In this document: positions 6,519 to 15,941 of the stretch, in pieces
Layout of the letters: each line of letters begins with the position of its first letter
How positions within the stretch are numbered: position 1 is the first letter of the stretch
Source: Richelia sinica FACHB-800
Lineage (GTDB): Bacteria > Cyanobacteriota > Cyanobacteriia > Cyanobacteriales > Nostocaceae
Reading direction: 5' to 3'
Assembly: GCF_014698825.1 (NCBI RefSeq)
Contig: NZ_JACJTT010000053.1
Location: forward strand, 1 to 33,533
Length of the DNA: 33,533 nucleotides
Position numbers and translations under genes: made by a program
The notes under the pieces: model-generated
The model's database searches: none
Seen by the model: the letters and a program-made list of their open reading frames with translations, nothing else
Told to the model about the DNA's origin: nothing

Positions 6519-8345
6519 ATGAATATTCCTAATTCCAAATTGACTTTAGCGGCTTTAGCAACACGTATTTCCCAAATAGAAACAGAACAGGAGCTTCGGA
6601 AAAAAAATATTGCCTGGCTAAAGCATCATTTTGACCATCTCAAAAAAGATTTACAAAATAAGGCTGAAGTAGATGCAATTGACACTATTCATGTAGAAAT
6701 TGCCCATTTAAAATTACAAATTATCGAATTACAGGAATATTTAAATCCTTCAGTTGCTCCATCTTCTGAATTGGTTGATTATCAAGAAATTAGCCAAAAA
6801 GATAACAAGGAAAATAGCGATATTTTCCAGACATTTATTAATTTAGAACTCCAAAAAAATCAAGTACATGCTTTAGAGCCACAAACTGTCAATACCTATT
6901 TTCCCCTTGTACAACCAACCAAAACATATGTGAATGATTGGCAGGAAGAACAAGAAACTGATCATCGCTCTTTTAGTGACCTAGAGTTTAGAACAGAGCG
7001 GGCTATGTGGATAGTTAACTGCATGTATACTGTAGATTCACCCAATCAAGAACCACCTCTAAAAGCTGAGGAATTTTGGTTACGTTATCAAGCTGGTGAA
7101 CGGGATTTTTCTGGTCTTAACTTATCTGGGATAAATTTAAGTGGCAAATATTTAGCTGGTGGAGTTAATTTCAGTCAAGCTAACTTAACTAATGCCAATC
7201 TCAATAATGTGACATGGAGCAATGTCATTTTATCTGGTGCCATTATGAGAGGAGCAGATATCCGCAAAGCTAACTTATCCCATGCCAATCTCATCGCTGC
7301 AAATTTAGGCTATGCTAATCTCACTGGTGCTAATTTAAGTTGTGCTAATCTCACAGATGCCAACTTAAGGGGGGCAGATTTGAGTGAAGCTAATTTATCC
7401 AATACAATTTTGTGTGCAGCTAATTTAGATTATGCCTACCTACATCAAGCTAAACTAAATTTAGTCAAACTAGAGAAAGCATCATTGAGAAAAGCAAATC
7501 TCAGTCAATGTATTTTGAATGGAGCTTATTTACGGGAAGCAGATTTGAGTGAAGCTAATTTGAGTGAATCTAGCTTGCATAATGAAGTCAATTTAAGTTT
7601 AGCTAACTTGAGTGGTGCTAACTTAAGTAATGCGAATATGAAAAAGGCTAAGTTAATGCGGGCAGATTTAAGTTATGCTAATCTCAGTAATGTGAATTTA
7701 TTAGCCGCTAATTTGGAAGGTGCTAATCTTCAAAATACCAATTTTGAACAAGCAATTTATGATGCTAATACTATCTTTTCTATTGGTGTTGTTCCCATTC
7801 GATTTAGAGCCTACTTTTTAGCACCGCGTATTTCTTTACCCAATGCTAATTTAGCTGGATTAGATTTGAGTTATATAGATTTGAGTGATGCCAATTTACA
7901 AGGTGCAGACCTCAGTAAAACCAATCTCAGCTATGCTAATTTAAGTGGTGCGAATTTAAGTAAAGCTAATTTGAAGGAAACTTATTTAAGTAGTGCCAAT
8001 ATGAGTAGTGTGACTCTCAATGGTGCGAAATTACAAAATTTAGATTTAAGTGGCGTAAATTTGAGTTGTGCTAACCTCAGACAGGTAAATTTAAGCCATG
8101 CAGACCTGAGTAAGGCTAATTTAAGTGCAGCTGATTTAACAGAAGCAGATTTGCGGGGAGCAGATATTAGCCATGCAGACTTACAAGGTGCAGATTTAGC
8201 TTTTGCTGATTTGCGTGCTGCCAATTTATTGGGTGCAAATTTATCAGGAGCAAGTTTGCATGAAGCCAAATTAAATGGTGCCAATTTAGAAGGAATAAAA
8301 TTGAGTGGTGCAATTATGCCAGATGGAAAGCAAGCAGAAATATAA
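6519..8345 (+). CDS. Pentapeptide-repeat protein with N-terminal coiled coil
   Basis: About 608 residues from the ATG at 6519 (a TTG directly before it is also in frame). The first 75 residues are charged and helical (ISQIETEQELRKKNIAWLK and the heptad-like AHLKLQIIELQEYL), suggesting a coiled coil. A linker follows to about 180. The entry motif FWLRYQAGERDFSGLNLSG then leads into A(D/N)LXX repeats at about 198-413 and 441-598, separated by a non-repeat segment near 414-440 (YDANTIFSIGVVPIRFRAYF). Such repeats fold into a right-handed quadrilateral beta-helix; cyanobacteria have many, including HetL-type regulators, but nothing assigns a function here. No signal peptide is seen. The protein probably ends at the palindrome at 8377-8416. 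Confidence 0.9.
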   Translation: MNIPNSKLTLAALATRISQIETEQELRKKNIAWLKHHFDHLKKDLQNKAEVDAIDTIHVEIAHLKLQIIELQEYLNPSVAPSSELVDYQEISQKDNKENSDIFQTFINLELQKNQVHALEPQTVNTYFPLVQPTKTYVNDWQEEQETDHRSFSDLEFRTERAMWIVNCMYTVDSPNQEPPLKAEEFWLRYQAGERDFSGLNLSGINLSGKYLAGGVNFSQANLTNANLNNVTWSNVILSGAIMRGADIRKANLSHANLIAANLGYANLTGANLSCANLTDANLRGADLSEANLSNTILCAANLDYAYLHQAKLNLVKLEKASLRKANLSQCILNGAYLREADLSEANLSESSLHNEVNLSLANLSGANLSNANMKKAKLMRADLSYANLSNVNLLAANLEGANLQNTNFEQAIYDANTIFSIGVVPIRFRAYFLAPRISLPNANLAGLDLSYIDLSDANLQGADLSKTNLSYANLSGANLSKANLKETYLSSANMSSVTLNGAKLQNLDLSGVNLSCANLRQVNLSHADLSKANLSAADLTEADLRGADISHADLQGADLAFADLRAANLLGANLSGASLHEAKLNGANLEGIKLSGAIMPDGKQAEI

Positions 8346-8376
8346 AATATTGAATTTTTCTCACCGATTTACTTAA

Positions 8377-8416
8377 ACATTTGTAGAGATATTTCATGGA
8401 ATGTCTTTACAAATGT
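8377..8416. repeat. Dispersed palindrome (GTAGAGAN..CATGN..TCTCTAC type)
   Basis: ACATTTGTAGAGA (8377-8389) pairs with TCTTTACAAATGT (8404-8416) over 13 positions with one G-T pair, around a centre reading TTTCATGGAA. This matches in outline a palindrome that is common between genes in Nostoc-type genomes. It lies between two convergent genes and could also act as a bidirectional stop signal. Confidence 0.65.
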
Positions 8417-8515
8417 CATAGAAAACAAATATTTTTTTCAATTATTGGAGAGCAATTTAACACAAGAATGGGATACTTAATTCAAAACCCTCCTCTTAAC
8501 TCTCTATTACCTGCT

Positions 8516-8986
8516 TTATTGATTAAATACTCCCACAGAACCTGCTGCTGACCATGTATCTTGATGATAGGTAAAGTAATAGATAGTTCCACATTGAGGT
8601 ACACCAGCAAAGCAATACATACTGTGATACAACAAAGCTTGTTGATAATTAGAGGAGAATCCTACTCTAGAAAAATAATGGTATATATTCCATCTATGTT
8701 CATCTTGCCTCATCAATATATCAGCATCATCCTTAGATACAAGCATAGGTAAAAATTCATCATTTAAGATATTGGCTAAATAGGAAACCTCTTGATTGGC
8801 TAGCAGAAAATTTTCATAAGTAGAAATGTGCAGGTTAGAGATTACCTTCTCAATTTGTTTTAATGAAGGAAACCATAGACTTGTAGATATAACTGTAGAT
8901 TCATTAATGATGTAATCGCTGCCTTGAGTAGATAAATTTCTGGATAGATGTACAGAAAAGATTTCATTTTCATGTTGTTTTTGCAT
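8516..8986 (-). CDS. Hypothetical protein, unrecognised
   Basis: A 156-residue soluble protein I do not recognise. It has no signal peptide, no membrane segment and no clear catalytic motif. Visible features are a central helical stretch (LHISTYENFLLANQEVSYLANILNDE), DDADILMRQDEHRW, and an aromatic C-terminal half rich in Tyr (NYQQALLYHSMYCF, TIYYFTYHQDTW) ending in SAAGSVGVFNQ. Its start codon is only 35 bases from the start of the divergent nucleoside transporter, so the two promoters must overlap or lie inside coding sequence. A convergent palindrome separates it from the pentapeptide-repeat gene. It is AT-rich like its neighbours. I take it as a real gene because of the length of the frame and its sensible protein composition. 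Confidence 0.6.
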   Translation of the reverse strand: MQKQHENEIFSVHLSRNLSTQGSDYIINESTVISTSLWFPSLKQIEKVISNLHISTYENFLLANQEVSYLANILNDEFLPMLVSKDDADILMRQDEHRWNIYHYFSRVGFSSNYQQALLYHSMYCFAGVPQCGTIYYFTYHQDTWSAAGSVGVFNQ

Positions 8987-9021
8987 AAAATATTTTACGT
9001 AATCACTATTTAAGATCCAAA

Positions 9022-10230
9022 ATGGAACACGCCATTTCTGCTATAGGAGTTTTAATATTTATTGGTATTTCCTATGGTTTATCTGTCAATCGTCATGCAA
9101 TTCAGTGGCGAACAGTCGCTTGGGGTTTAGGCTTAGAGTTTATCTTGGCGTTAATTATTATCAAAACTCCTTGGGGTTTAAATATATTTAAATCTTTAGG
9201 TGATTTTTTTAGTAATTTTTTGGCTTTTTCTGATGTCGGAGCCAAGTTTGTATTTGGTGACAATTTTAAAGACCATTTATTTGCTTTCCAGGTTTTACCA
9301 ACAATTATATTTTTCTCTGCATTCATTAGTGTTCTTTACTACTATGGTATTTTACCAAAAGTAGTAGGCTTCCTGGCTTGGGTGATGATGAAAACCCTGA
9401 AAACATCAGGTTCTGAATCTTTATCCTGTGCCGGAAACATTTTTTTAGGCCCCACAGAAGCAGCATTAATGGTCAAACCATATGTGGCAAATATGACCCA
9501 ATCAGAACTATATGCAGTGATGACGGGGGGGTTCTCGACTATTGCAGGTGGTGTATTAGGCGCTTATCTTTCTTTTGGTATTCCACCAGCACATCTCATA
9601 GCAGCTTTTTTTATGACTGCACCTACTTCTTTAGTGGTTTCAAAATTAATCTATCCAGAGACAGAAGTATCCACAACGGTGGGAACAGTTACTGTAAAAG
9701 TTGAGAATAATTATGTGAATGTGATTGATGCAGTAACTACAGGTGCATTAGAGGGTGTGAAATTAGCTGTCAATGTCGGAGTAATGATTATCGCTTTTTT
9801 AGGTTTGTTAGCTGCGATTAATGCTGGTTTGGGATGGATGGGTAATCTGGTGGGTTTATCTCAATTATCTCTAGAATGGTTGATGTCTTTAATTATGGCT
9901 CCTGTTGCTTTTTTAATGGGTGTACCTTGGAGTGACTGTGGACAGGTGGGAGCTTTATTAGGGAAAAAAACTATTGCCAATGAGTTTCTGGCCTATTTTG
10001 ATTTGAGTAAATTAATTGAAAAGCAAGAAATTTCCCAACGCGCAGCGATTATTTCTACCTACGCTTTATGTAACTTTGCTAATTTGGGGTCTATTGGCAT
10101 CACTATTGGCGGTATAGCTGGAATGGCTCCCAACCGTCAACATGATTTAGCCAAGATGGGAGTTAAATCGATGATTGGTGGATTATTAGCTGGTTTTATT
10201 ACTGCTGGTATTGCAGGGATGTTGATTTAA
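9022..10230 (+). CDS. Concentrative nucleoside transporter (CNT/NupC family)
   Basis: A 402-residue inner-membrane transporter, the usual length for bacterial CNTs, with helices from residue 5 onward. CNT proteins carry nucleosides inward with Na+ or H+. Family motifs are present: SGSESLSCAGNIFLGPTEAA (129-148), GGFSTIAGGVLGAYLSFG (169-186), MGVPWSDCGQVGALLGKKTI followed by ANEFLAYF, and CNFANLGSIGI. The last two hold the Glu of NEF and the Phe-Asn-Ser of FANLGS, which match ribose and base contacts in the Vibrio CNT. In the first motif the usual Gln-Thr-Glu reads Pro144-Thr145-Glu146, so a base-contacting Gln is missing. That may change base preference, or be normal in this branch. It starts 35 bases from the divergent hypothetical gene. 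Confidence 0.92.
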   Translation: MEHAISAIGVLIFIGISYGLSVNRHAIQWRTVAWGLGLEFILALIIIKTPWGLNIFKSLGDFFSNFLAFSDVGAKFVFGDNFKDHLFAFQVLPTIIFFSAFISVLYYYGILPKVVGFLAWVMMKTLKTSGSESLSCAGNIFLGPTEAALMVKPYVANMTQSELYAVMTGGFSTIAGGVLGAYLSFGIPPAHLIAAFFMTAPTSLVVSKLIYPETEVSTTVGTVTVKVENNYVNVIDAVTTGALEGVKLAVNVGVMIIAFLGLLAAINAGLGWMGNLVGLSQLSLEWLMSLIMAPVAFLMGVPWSDCGQVGALLGKKTIANEFLAYFDLSKLIEKQEISQRAAIISTYALCNFANLGSIGITIGGIAGMAPNRQHDLAKMGVKSMIGGLLAGFITAGIAGMLI

Positions 10231-10705
10231 ACAGGGGAAGAGAGAGGAGAAATTTTAAATAGGCGATCGCATCAACCAAATTTGTTCTACAATGATTCTT
10301 AAATAGTTATTTAGCTTTATAAGCAAAGAACTAAAAATTAATCCGTGCTGGATGTCCCTCGAACAGTAGCTAGCCACAGTTTCACTCTTCGTTAAAAGAA
10401 TTTCGTAAAAATTTTTCAGCTTTTTTTCAGCTTTACAGGTCTTCCATCGTCTTATTGTTAGGTTAACTTTTACTCCTAGCTGGTGTCACCTCACCATAGG
10501 AATAAAATTTGAAAATTTATTGACTAGTTGTTGAGATTGGTGGCTATAAATTATTTCTACCCACTTCTCCAACTGAAAATTCTATGCTTAATATCAATTA
10601 CCTCCTATAAGGCAATAGATACAAAAACTAGAATTCAGTATCAATATAATTTTTTAGTTTTTAATTATTAAATTTTAATTAAAATTACTGGTTTTACTTA
10701 AATAT
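10231..10705. other. 475-base gap before the hybrid kinase; no gene seen
   Basis: No supported coding frame. It holds a HIP1 octamer at about 10263 and a stretch with two close copies of TTTTTCAGCTTT near 10415-10435. The last 80 bases before the kinase are very AT-rich and have no good Shine-Dalgarno sequence. A weak promoter-like pair is TTGACT (10520-10525) and TATAAA (10545-10550), but its 19-base spacer is longer than ideal. Confidence 0.5.
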
Positions 10706-13700
10706 ATGCAGGACAACCAGGCAGAAACAGAAATTTATAATAAATTTAATCTCCTATCTCAGCTGAGTGATGTCATCATCGCTGTTGATCAACAGGAATT
10801 GGTAATTTATTGGAATTCAGCCGCAGAAAAATTATATGAAATAAAGGCAGAACATGCTATTGGCAAGCCATTACAAGCATGTTATCAGTATCAATGGCTT
10901 AATCCAGAAGATGAGCAATTTGCCTACAATTCCTTAGAGAAAAATGGTTGCTGGCGTGGTGAAAATATACATATTAAAGACAACGGAAAAAGAATATATG
11001 TAGAATCATCTGTAAGCATTATGAAAGATCAAAATGGTGTTGGGATTGGCTATGTAGCTGTAATTAGGGATATTACTCAACGTAAAAAACAAGAAGAAAT
11101 ACTCAGAAAAAATGAAGAAAGATTTGAACTTTCACTGTTTGCTGGAGATTCTGCAACTTGGGACTGGAATCTTCAAACTAATGAAGTAATTTGGTCGAGT
11201 AATCTTTATAGTTTATTTGGAATTGCTCCTGATTTATTCGATGGAAAATATGAAACCTTTCTGAGTTTTGTCCACCCTGAAGACCGCGACTTTCTTCATC
11301 AATCAGTCATCGCAGCTATTCATCAACAAGCACCATATGACATTGAATTTCGAGTAATTTCCCCTGATGGTAAAGTGCGCTGGAGTGGTTGTAAGGGAAG
11401 AGTTTTCTATGATGATACTAATCAACCCATTCGTATGATTGGGGTGAATATGGACATCACAGAACGCAAAGAAACTCAAAGATTATTGCAAACTCAGGAA
11501 GCACAATACCGTCGGATTGTCGAAACTGCTTCCGAGGGAGTTTGGGTAATAGATAGAGAAGGAAAAACAAACTTTGTTAACCAACAAATGGCAAAAATGT
11601 TGGGTTATGAAGTAGAAGAAATACTAGACAGGTCGTTTCTGGAATTTATGGACGAAACAGTAAGAGACAGTGCCTGTCAACTGTTAGAACGTCGAAAACA
11701 AGGTATTAGAGAACAACATGATTTTCAATTTCGTTGTCGAGATGGTTCCCAACTGTGGGGAATTGTTTCCACTACTCCTATTTTAGATGAGCAAGGCCAA
11801 TTTAATGGGGCTTTGGCAATGATCACAGATATTACCAGTCGCAAACAAGCAGAGGAAGCCTTACGAGAAAGTGAAGCCACCCTCAGAACTTTGTTTAATA
11901 GTGCTTATATGATGGTAGGCATTACCGAATTGGTAGAAAACGATATACGCTTAATTACTTGTAATTTAGGGACAGCCAGGTTTTTTGGTTCTACACCGGA
12001 AGCGATGGAGTATACCCTAGCTAGTGAAATGGGCTTACTAGAGGAGTATATACGAGATTGGCGCGAGCGCTACTTGGAATCACAAAGAATTCAAGCACCA
12101 GTCCATTTTGAATATACCCATCCCACACCCAAAGGTAACAGATTATTATCTATTACAGTTTGTCCCATTGCTGAACATATGGGACAAAATCCCAGATTTG
12201 CCTTTGTGATTGAAGATATCACCGAACAAAAAGCAGCATTCATGGAACGTAAACAAACAGAACAAAAAATTCGCGAACAAGCTGCTTTAATTGATATCTC
12301 CACCGATGCCATTTTTGTCAGAGATTTAAATAATCGAATTCTCTTTTGGAGTAAAGGTGCTGAACGCTTGTATGGTTGGACAGCAGCAGAAAGCATTGGT
12401 AAAAAGGCAACTGAGCTTATCTGTGGCAACAATCAATCTCTGATCACAAAAGCTTTTAACACTACTCTAACCAAAGGTGCTTGGTATGGAGAATTAGAAC
12501 AACAAACCAAAAACGCTCAAAAAATTATAGTTAGTAGTCGTTGGACATTAGTAAGCGATGAATCTGGAGCACCAGAATCTATTTTAGTTGTCAACACCAA
12601 TATTACAGAAAAAAAACAACTAGAAACCCAAATTTACCGCGCCCAACGTTTAGAAAGTGTAGGTACTTTAGCCAGTGGTATAGCTCATGACTTGAACAAT
12701 GTTTTTACTCCCATTGTCATGATTGCTCAGTTATTACCTTCAAAATTTAAGAATGTTGATACTCGTACCCAAGAAATGTTTCATGCCTTAGAAAATATGT
12801 CTAAGCGGGGAGCTAATTTGGTACAACAAATTCTCACCTTCACCCGTGGGTTAGAAGGAAAACAGACACTATTGCAGCCAGAACATTTATTAAAAGCAGT
12901 CATTCAAGTTATTAAACAAACCTTTCCTAAATCTATTGATATTGTCGCAGAAATTCCCACCAATTCCCTGTGGATGCTGAAAGCAGACCCCACACAACTT
13001 GATCAAGTATTGATGAATTTGGCTGTAAATGCTCGTGATGCTATGCCGAATGGTGGGGTATTAAAAATTTCTGCGGAAAATATTTTTATTGACCAAACCT
13101 ATGCTCAAATGCACCTTGATGCTCATTCTGGTCATTATGTACTGATTAAAATAGTCGATACGGGTACAGGAATTCCTCCAGAAATTTTAGAGCGAATTTT
13201 TGAGCCATTTTTTACGACCAAAGAAGTCGGTCAGGGTACAGGATTAGGTTTATTCACAGTTTTAGGGATTATTAAAAACCATAATGGCTTTGTGCAGGTG
13301 CGGAGTCAAATTGGACAAGGGACAGAGTTTCGAGTATATTTGCCCGTTGATGAAGGAACAATTACTGAAGAAACAATCAAAGAGGAATTACCTCAAGGTA
13401 ATGGAGAGTTAATTTTGATTGTCGATGATGAAATTATCGTTCAACAGACGACTAAATTTTTATTAGAAGAATATAACTATAAAACTCTCATTGCTCAAGA
13501 TGGGATTGAAGCCGTTACTCTTTATGCTAAATATCAAAAAGAAATTAGTGTGGTATTGATGGATTTGATTATGCCCAATTTGGATGGGTTAATCACTATG
13601 CGTACTCTCTTGACTATGAACCCAGATGTCAAAATTATTGCTACTACTGGATTACCTACTAATCATCAACAAATATTGGCAGCTGGTGCCCAAGAATTTT

Positions 13701-13768
13701 TACTGAAACCTTATACAACTTGTGATTTATTAAGAATAGTCGGTAAATTATGCGGAGTGGTGCATTAG
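10706..13768 (+). CDS. Hybrid sensor histidine kinase with five PAS domains and C-terminal receiver
   Basis: A 1020-residue cytoplasmic kinase with no membrane helices. Five PAS/PAC units are visible at about 12-130, 138-258, 265-385, 390-512 and 520-640. Each ends in a D-I-T-x-(R/Q)K-like motif (AVIRDITQRKKQEE, GVNMDITERKETQR, AMITDITSRKQAEE, FVIEDITEQKAAF, VVNTNITEKKQLET). Next is the phosphoacceptor domain with His661 in GIAHDLNNVFTPI. The ATPase domain follows, with Asn775 in LAVNARDAM and the glycine boxes VDTGTGIPPE and GQGTGLGLFTV. A receiver follows (LILIVDDEIIV) with phospho-accepting Asp953 in VLMDLIMP and Lys in FLLKPYT. The kinase type with HDLNN is common in cyanobacteria. No cognate regulator is next to it, so it is an orphan; the ligand is unknown. 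A strong hairpin at 13806-13843 follows. Confidence 0.93.
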   Translation: MQDNQAETEIYNKFNLLSQLSDVIIAVDQQELVIYWNSAAEKLYEIKAEHAIGKPLQACYQYQWLNPEDEQFAYNSLEKNGCWRGENIHIKDNGKRIYVESSVSIMKDQNGVGIGYVAVIRDITQRKKQEEILRKNEERFELSLFAGDSATWDWNLQTNEVIWSSNLYSLFGIAPDLFDGKYETFLSFVHPEDRDFLHQSVIAAIHQQAPYDIEFRVISPDGKVRWSGCKGRVFYDDTNQPIRMIGVNMDITERKETQRLLQTQEAQYRRIVETASEGVWVIDREGKTNFVNQQMAKMLGYEVEEILDRSFLEFMDETVRDSACQLLERRKQGIREQHDFQFRCRDGSQLWGIVSTTPILDEQGQFNGALAMITDITSRKQAEEALRESEATLRTLFNSAYMMVGITELVENDIRLITCNLGTARFFGSTPEAMEYTLASEMGLLEEYIRDWRERYLESQRIQAPVHFEYTHPTPKGNRLLSITVCPIAEHMGQNPRFAFVIEDITEQKAAFMERKQTEQKIREQAALIDISTDAIFVRDLNNRILFWSKGAERLYGWTAAESIGKKATELICGNNQSLITKAFNTTLTKGAWYGELEQQTKNAQKIIVSSRWTLVSDESGAPESILVVNTNITEKKQLETQIYRAQRLESVGTLASGIAHDLNNVFTPIVMIAQLLPSKFKNVDTRTQEMFHALENMSKRGANLVQQILTFTRGLEGKQTLLQPEHLLKAVIQVIKQTFPKSIDIVAEIPTNSLWMLKADPTQLDQVLMNLAVNARDAMPNGGVLKISAENIFIDQTYAQMHLDAHSGHYVLIKIVDTGTGIPPEILERIFEPFFTTKEVGQGTGLGLFTVLGIIKNHNGFVQVRSQIGQGTEFRVYLPVDEGTITEETIKEELPQGNGELILIVDDEIIVQQTTKFLLEEYNYKTLIAQDGIEAVTLYAKYQKEISVVLMDLIMPNLDGLITMRTLLTMNPDVKIIATTGLPTNHQQILAAGAQEFLLKPYTTCDLLRIVGKLCGVVH

Positions 13769-13805
13769 CTGCTGGCATAACACCACATCCTACAACTATT
13801 GGATA

Positions 13806-13843
13806 ATTTGTGGTTTGGGTTATCCCCAATCATCACAAATTTT
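13806..13843 (+). terminator. Terminator between the convergent kinase and hpnH genes
   Basis: ATTTGTG (13806-13812) pairs with CACAAAT (13834-13840), and inside it TTGGG (13815-13819) pairs with CCCAA (13825-13829). The stem is followed by TTT and a T-rich run on the plus strand. It sits 38 bases after the kinase stop and just before the end of the convergent hpnH, so it probably ends the kinase mRNA and may serve both. Confidence 0.6.
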
Positions 13844-13846
13844 GAC

Positions 13847-14863
13847 TTATTTACCAAATACAGTGGTTAAAGAACGAGCAATATTTTGTGGCTGCATTGC
13901 ATCCATAGCTGCGGTGGGTTCATAACCACAATGAACCATACAATCAGCACATTTAGGATTACCACTAGCGCGACCGTATTGACTCCAATCTGTTTTTTCT
14001 AGCAGTTCCTTGAAGCTTTGATAATGTCCTTCATTGAGTAAATAGCAAGGTTTTTGCCAACCGAGAACACTGTAACTAGGACTTCCCCAAGGTGTACATT
14101 CATAGTCTTTTTCACCAATGAGAAAGTCTAAAAATAGGGGGTTGTGATTGAAGTTCCAGTTTTTCTGACCAGAGGTGTAAGGGGCAAGAACTTGGCGGAA
14201 TAAGGCGCGGGTTTGTTCCCGGTTGAGGAAATGCTCTTGGTCTGGGGCCCATTCGTAACTATAGCCAGGAGAAATCATCATACCGTCAGTTCCCAGAGTT
14301 TCCAGGAAGTCAAAAAACTCCTGCATTTGTTGCGGATCACAGCCTTCAAAGATAGTAGTGTTAGTAGTAACTCGAAAACCTTTTGCTTTAGCTGCGCGAA
14401 TGGCTTGAACTGCGACATCAAACACACCTTTGCGGTCAACGCATTGATCATGCCATTCTCGCATTCCGTCTAGATGTACACTAAAAGTGAGATAGGGAGA
14501 AGGCTGAAACTTGTGTAAGCTCTTTTCTAATAAGATACCGTTTGTACACAAGTAAACATATTTTTTTCGTTCTACTAAACCCTGGACAATTTCGTCAATT
14601 TGGGGATGTAATAGGGGTTCTCCACCAGGAATGGAAACCACAGGTGCACCACATTCTTCTACAGCTGCAAAGCATTGTTCTGGGGTGAGATTTTGCTTGA
14701 GGACTTCTGTAGGATGTTGAATTTTCCCGCAGCCAGTACAAGCTAGGTTGCAACGAAACAGGGGTTCTAACATCAAGACTAGGGGAAAGCGTTTGCGACC
14801 CAAAAAACGTTGAGTCACTAGATATTTACCAATATCTATTGCTTGTTGTAGGTTAATGGCCAT
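13847..14863 (-). CDS. hpnH: Adenosyl-hopene transferase HpnH (radical SAM)
   Basis: A 338-residue radical SAM enzyme that joins a 5'-deoxyadenosyl group to diploptene, giving adenosylhopane, the first step of hopanoid side-chain building. The cluster-binding Cys38, Cys42 and Cys45 lie in [12 protein letters not shown]. The glycine motif [11 protein letters not shown], the strand LCTNGILL and FSVHLDG follow in the expected order. The C-terminal part has the second Cys set typical of HpnH ([19 protein letters not shown]). Length and start ([20 protein letters not shown]) match the family closely. It lies 88 bases downstream of hpnA on the same strand, probably one operon. The window has hpnG, which acts on its product, on the other strand about 7 kb away. 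No squalene-hopene cyclase is in the window. Confidence 0.96.
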   Translation of the reverse strand: MAINLQQAIDIGKYLVTQRFLGRKRFPLVLMLEPLFRCNLACTGCGKIQHPTEVLKQNLTPEQCFAAVEECGAPVVSIPGGEPLLHPQIDEIVQGLVERKKYVYLCTNGILLEKSLHKFQPSPYLTFSVHLDGMREWHDQCVDRKGVFDVAVQAIRAAKAKGFRVTTNTTIFEGCDPQQMQEFFDFLETLGTDGMMISPGYSYEWAPDQEHFLNREQTRALFRQVLAPYTSGQKNWNFNHNPLFLDFLIGEKDYECTPWGSPSYSVLGWQKPCYLLNEGHYQSFKELLEKTDWSQYGRASGNPKCADCMVHCGYEPTAAMDAMQPQNIARSLTTVFGK

Positions 14864-14934
14864 TGTTTACACTCCTCTGTTGATTACAGCACTGAAATTG
14901 GCACAAGCTGATTTTGCACACAGATAGGCAATTT

Positions 14935-14955
14935 CTGTCACCTGTTTCCTGTCAC
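14935..14955. repeat. Heptamer tandem repeat (CTGTCAC type) overlapping the hpnA stop
   Basis: Three heptamers in a row, CTGTCAC, CTGTTTC and CTGTCAC (14935-14941, 14942-14948, 14949-14955), with a degenerate fourth after them. This is the short tandemly repeated repetitive sequence known from heterocystous cyanobacteria. The minus-strand stop TGA of hpnA (14954-14952) is part of the third unit. Confidence 0.85.
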
Positions 14956-15941
14956 CTATTTGTGACATATCCGTGAGATATAAACCAATCAACTGCATCT
15001 TTCAAGGCTACGTTCAGGGGGGACTGAGGTAGACCTAATTCGCGGATGGCTTTGGTAGCATCATAATACATTGGTTGGGTTGCCATGCGGACACCATCGA
15101 GGGGAACGGTAGGAGATTTACCGACAGGTGCAAGTATTTTTTCTTCAAACCAAGCGACACTGAGTGGTAGCCAAGCAGGAACAGAAATTTGGGGTGCGGG
15201 AATATTGGTAATTTGAGAAAGCTGTTGGAGTAGTTGCTGGAGAGTCAGATTTTGATGGGCTAGAATGTAGCGATCGCCTGTTTTTCCCTTTTGTAAAGCT
15301 AAGAGATGTCCCTTTGCCACATCTCGCACATCGATAAAATTTAACCCTGTGTCCATATATGCTGGCATTTGTCGCCGCAAAAACCGCAAAATAATATCCC
15401 CTGTAGGTGTGGGTTTAATGTCTAAAGGCCCTATAGGACTACTAGGATTGACAATAACTATATCTTGCCCTTGATTAGCGGCAGCGATCGCTATTTGTTC
15501 TGCTAAAAATTTCGATTTTTTATAATCTCCCACTAATTTTTCCACAGGACTTTGATGGCTTTCATCAACTACTTGACCATTTGGCCCCACACCTATTGCT
15601 GCCACCGAACTAGTATAAACTGTACGTTCGATTCCCGCTTTTTGGGCTGCGGCTAAGACATTCTTTGTCCCTTCAACATTGTGTAAATAAAGTAAATCGC
15701 GGTCTTTTTGCCACAAAGAATAATGGGCAGCCACATGGAACAGATATTTACAGTCTGCCATGGATTCCCATAGCTTGGGGTCATTTAAATTACCTTTTAC
15801 AATATCTATGGACAAGCCACGCAAGTTATCTAAGCTGCTGGTGGGACGAACTAAAGCTGTTACTGCATATCCTTCTTGTAACAGCAACCTGACTACATGG
15901 GAGCCAATAAAACCTGTGCCTCCTGTGACAAAAGCCCGCAT
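14952..15941 (-). CDS. hpnA: Hopanoid-associated sugar epimerase HpnA (NAD-dependent, extended SDR)
   Basis: A 329-residue extended SDR with the Rossmann loop GGTGFIG (7-13), FHVAAHYSLW, the catalytic Ser in TSSVAAIG (111-112), and Tyr140-Lys144 in DYKKSKF. The substrate part holds NPSSPIGPLDIKPTPTG and the strand LNFIDVRDVAKGH. This combination (AAHYSLW, VGPLDIKPTPTG) is the HpnA signature I know; it is found with hopanoid genes but its exact reaction is not settled. It is transcribed ahead of hpnH, 88 bases away, likely one operon. Its last residues VTNR and its stop codon fall at and in a heptamer repeat, so the tail appears shaped by the repeat. A close DFR-like reductase is the alternative, but context favours HpnA. 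Confidence 0.93.
   Translation of the reverse strand: MRAFVTGGTGFIGSHVVRLLLQEGYAVTALVRPTSSLDNLRGLSIDIVKGNLNDPKLWESMADCKYLFHVAAHYSLWQKDRDLLYLHNVEGTKNVLAAAQKAGIERTVYTSSVAAIGVGPNGQVVDESHQSPVEKLVGDYKKSKFLAEQIAIAAANQGQDIVIVNPSSPIGPLDIKPTPTGDIILRFLRRQMPAYMDTGLNFIDVRDVAKGHLLALQKGKTGDRYILAHQNLTLQQLLQQLSQITNIPAPQISVPAWLPLSVAWFEEKILAPVGKSPTVPLDGVRMATQPMYYDATKAIRELGLPQSPLNVALKDAVDWFISHGYVTNR

Noticed and set aside
7982-8284. Antisense frame within the pentapeptide-repeat gene, rich in Ala, Lys and Ser
   Set aside because: It is a mirror of the regular ADLXX codon pattern and not an independent gene.
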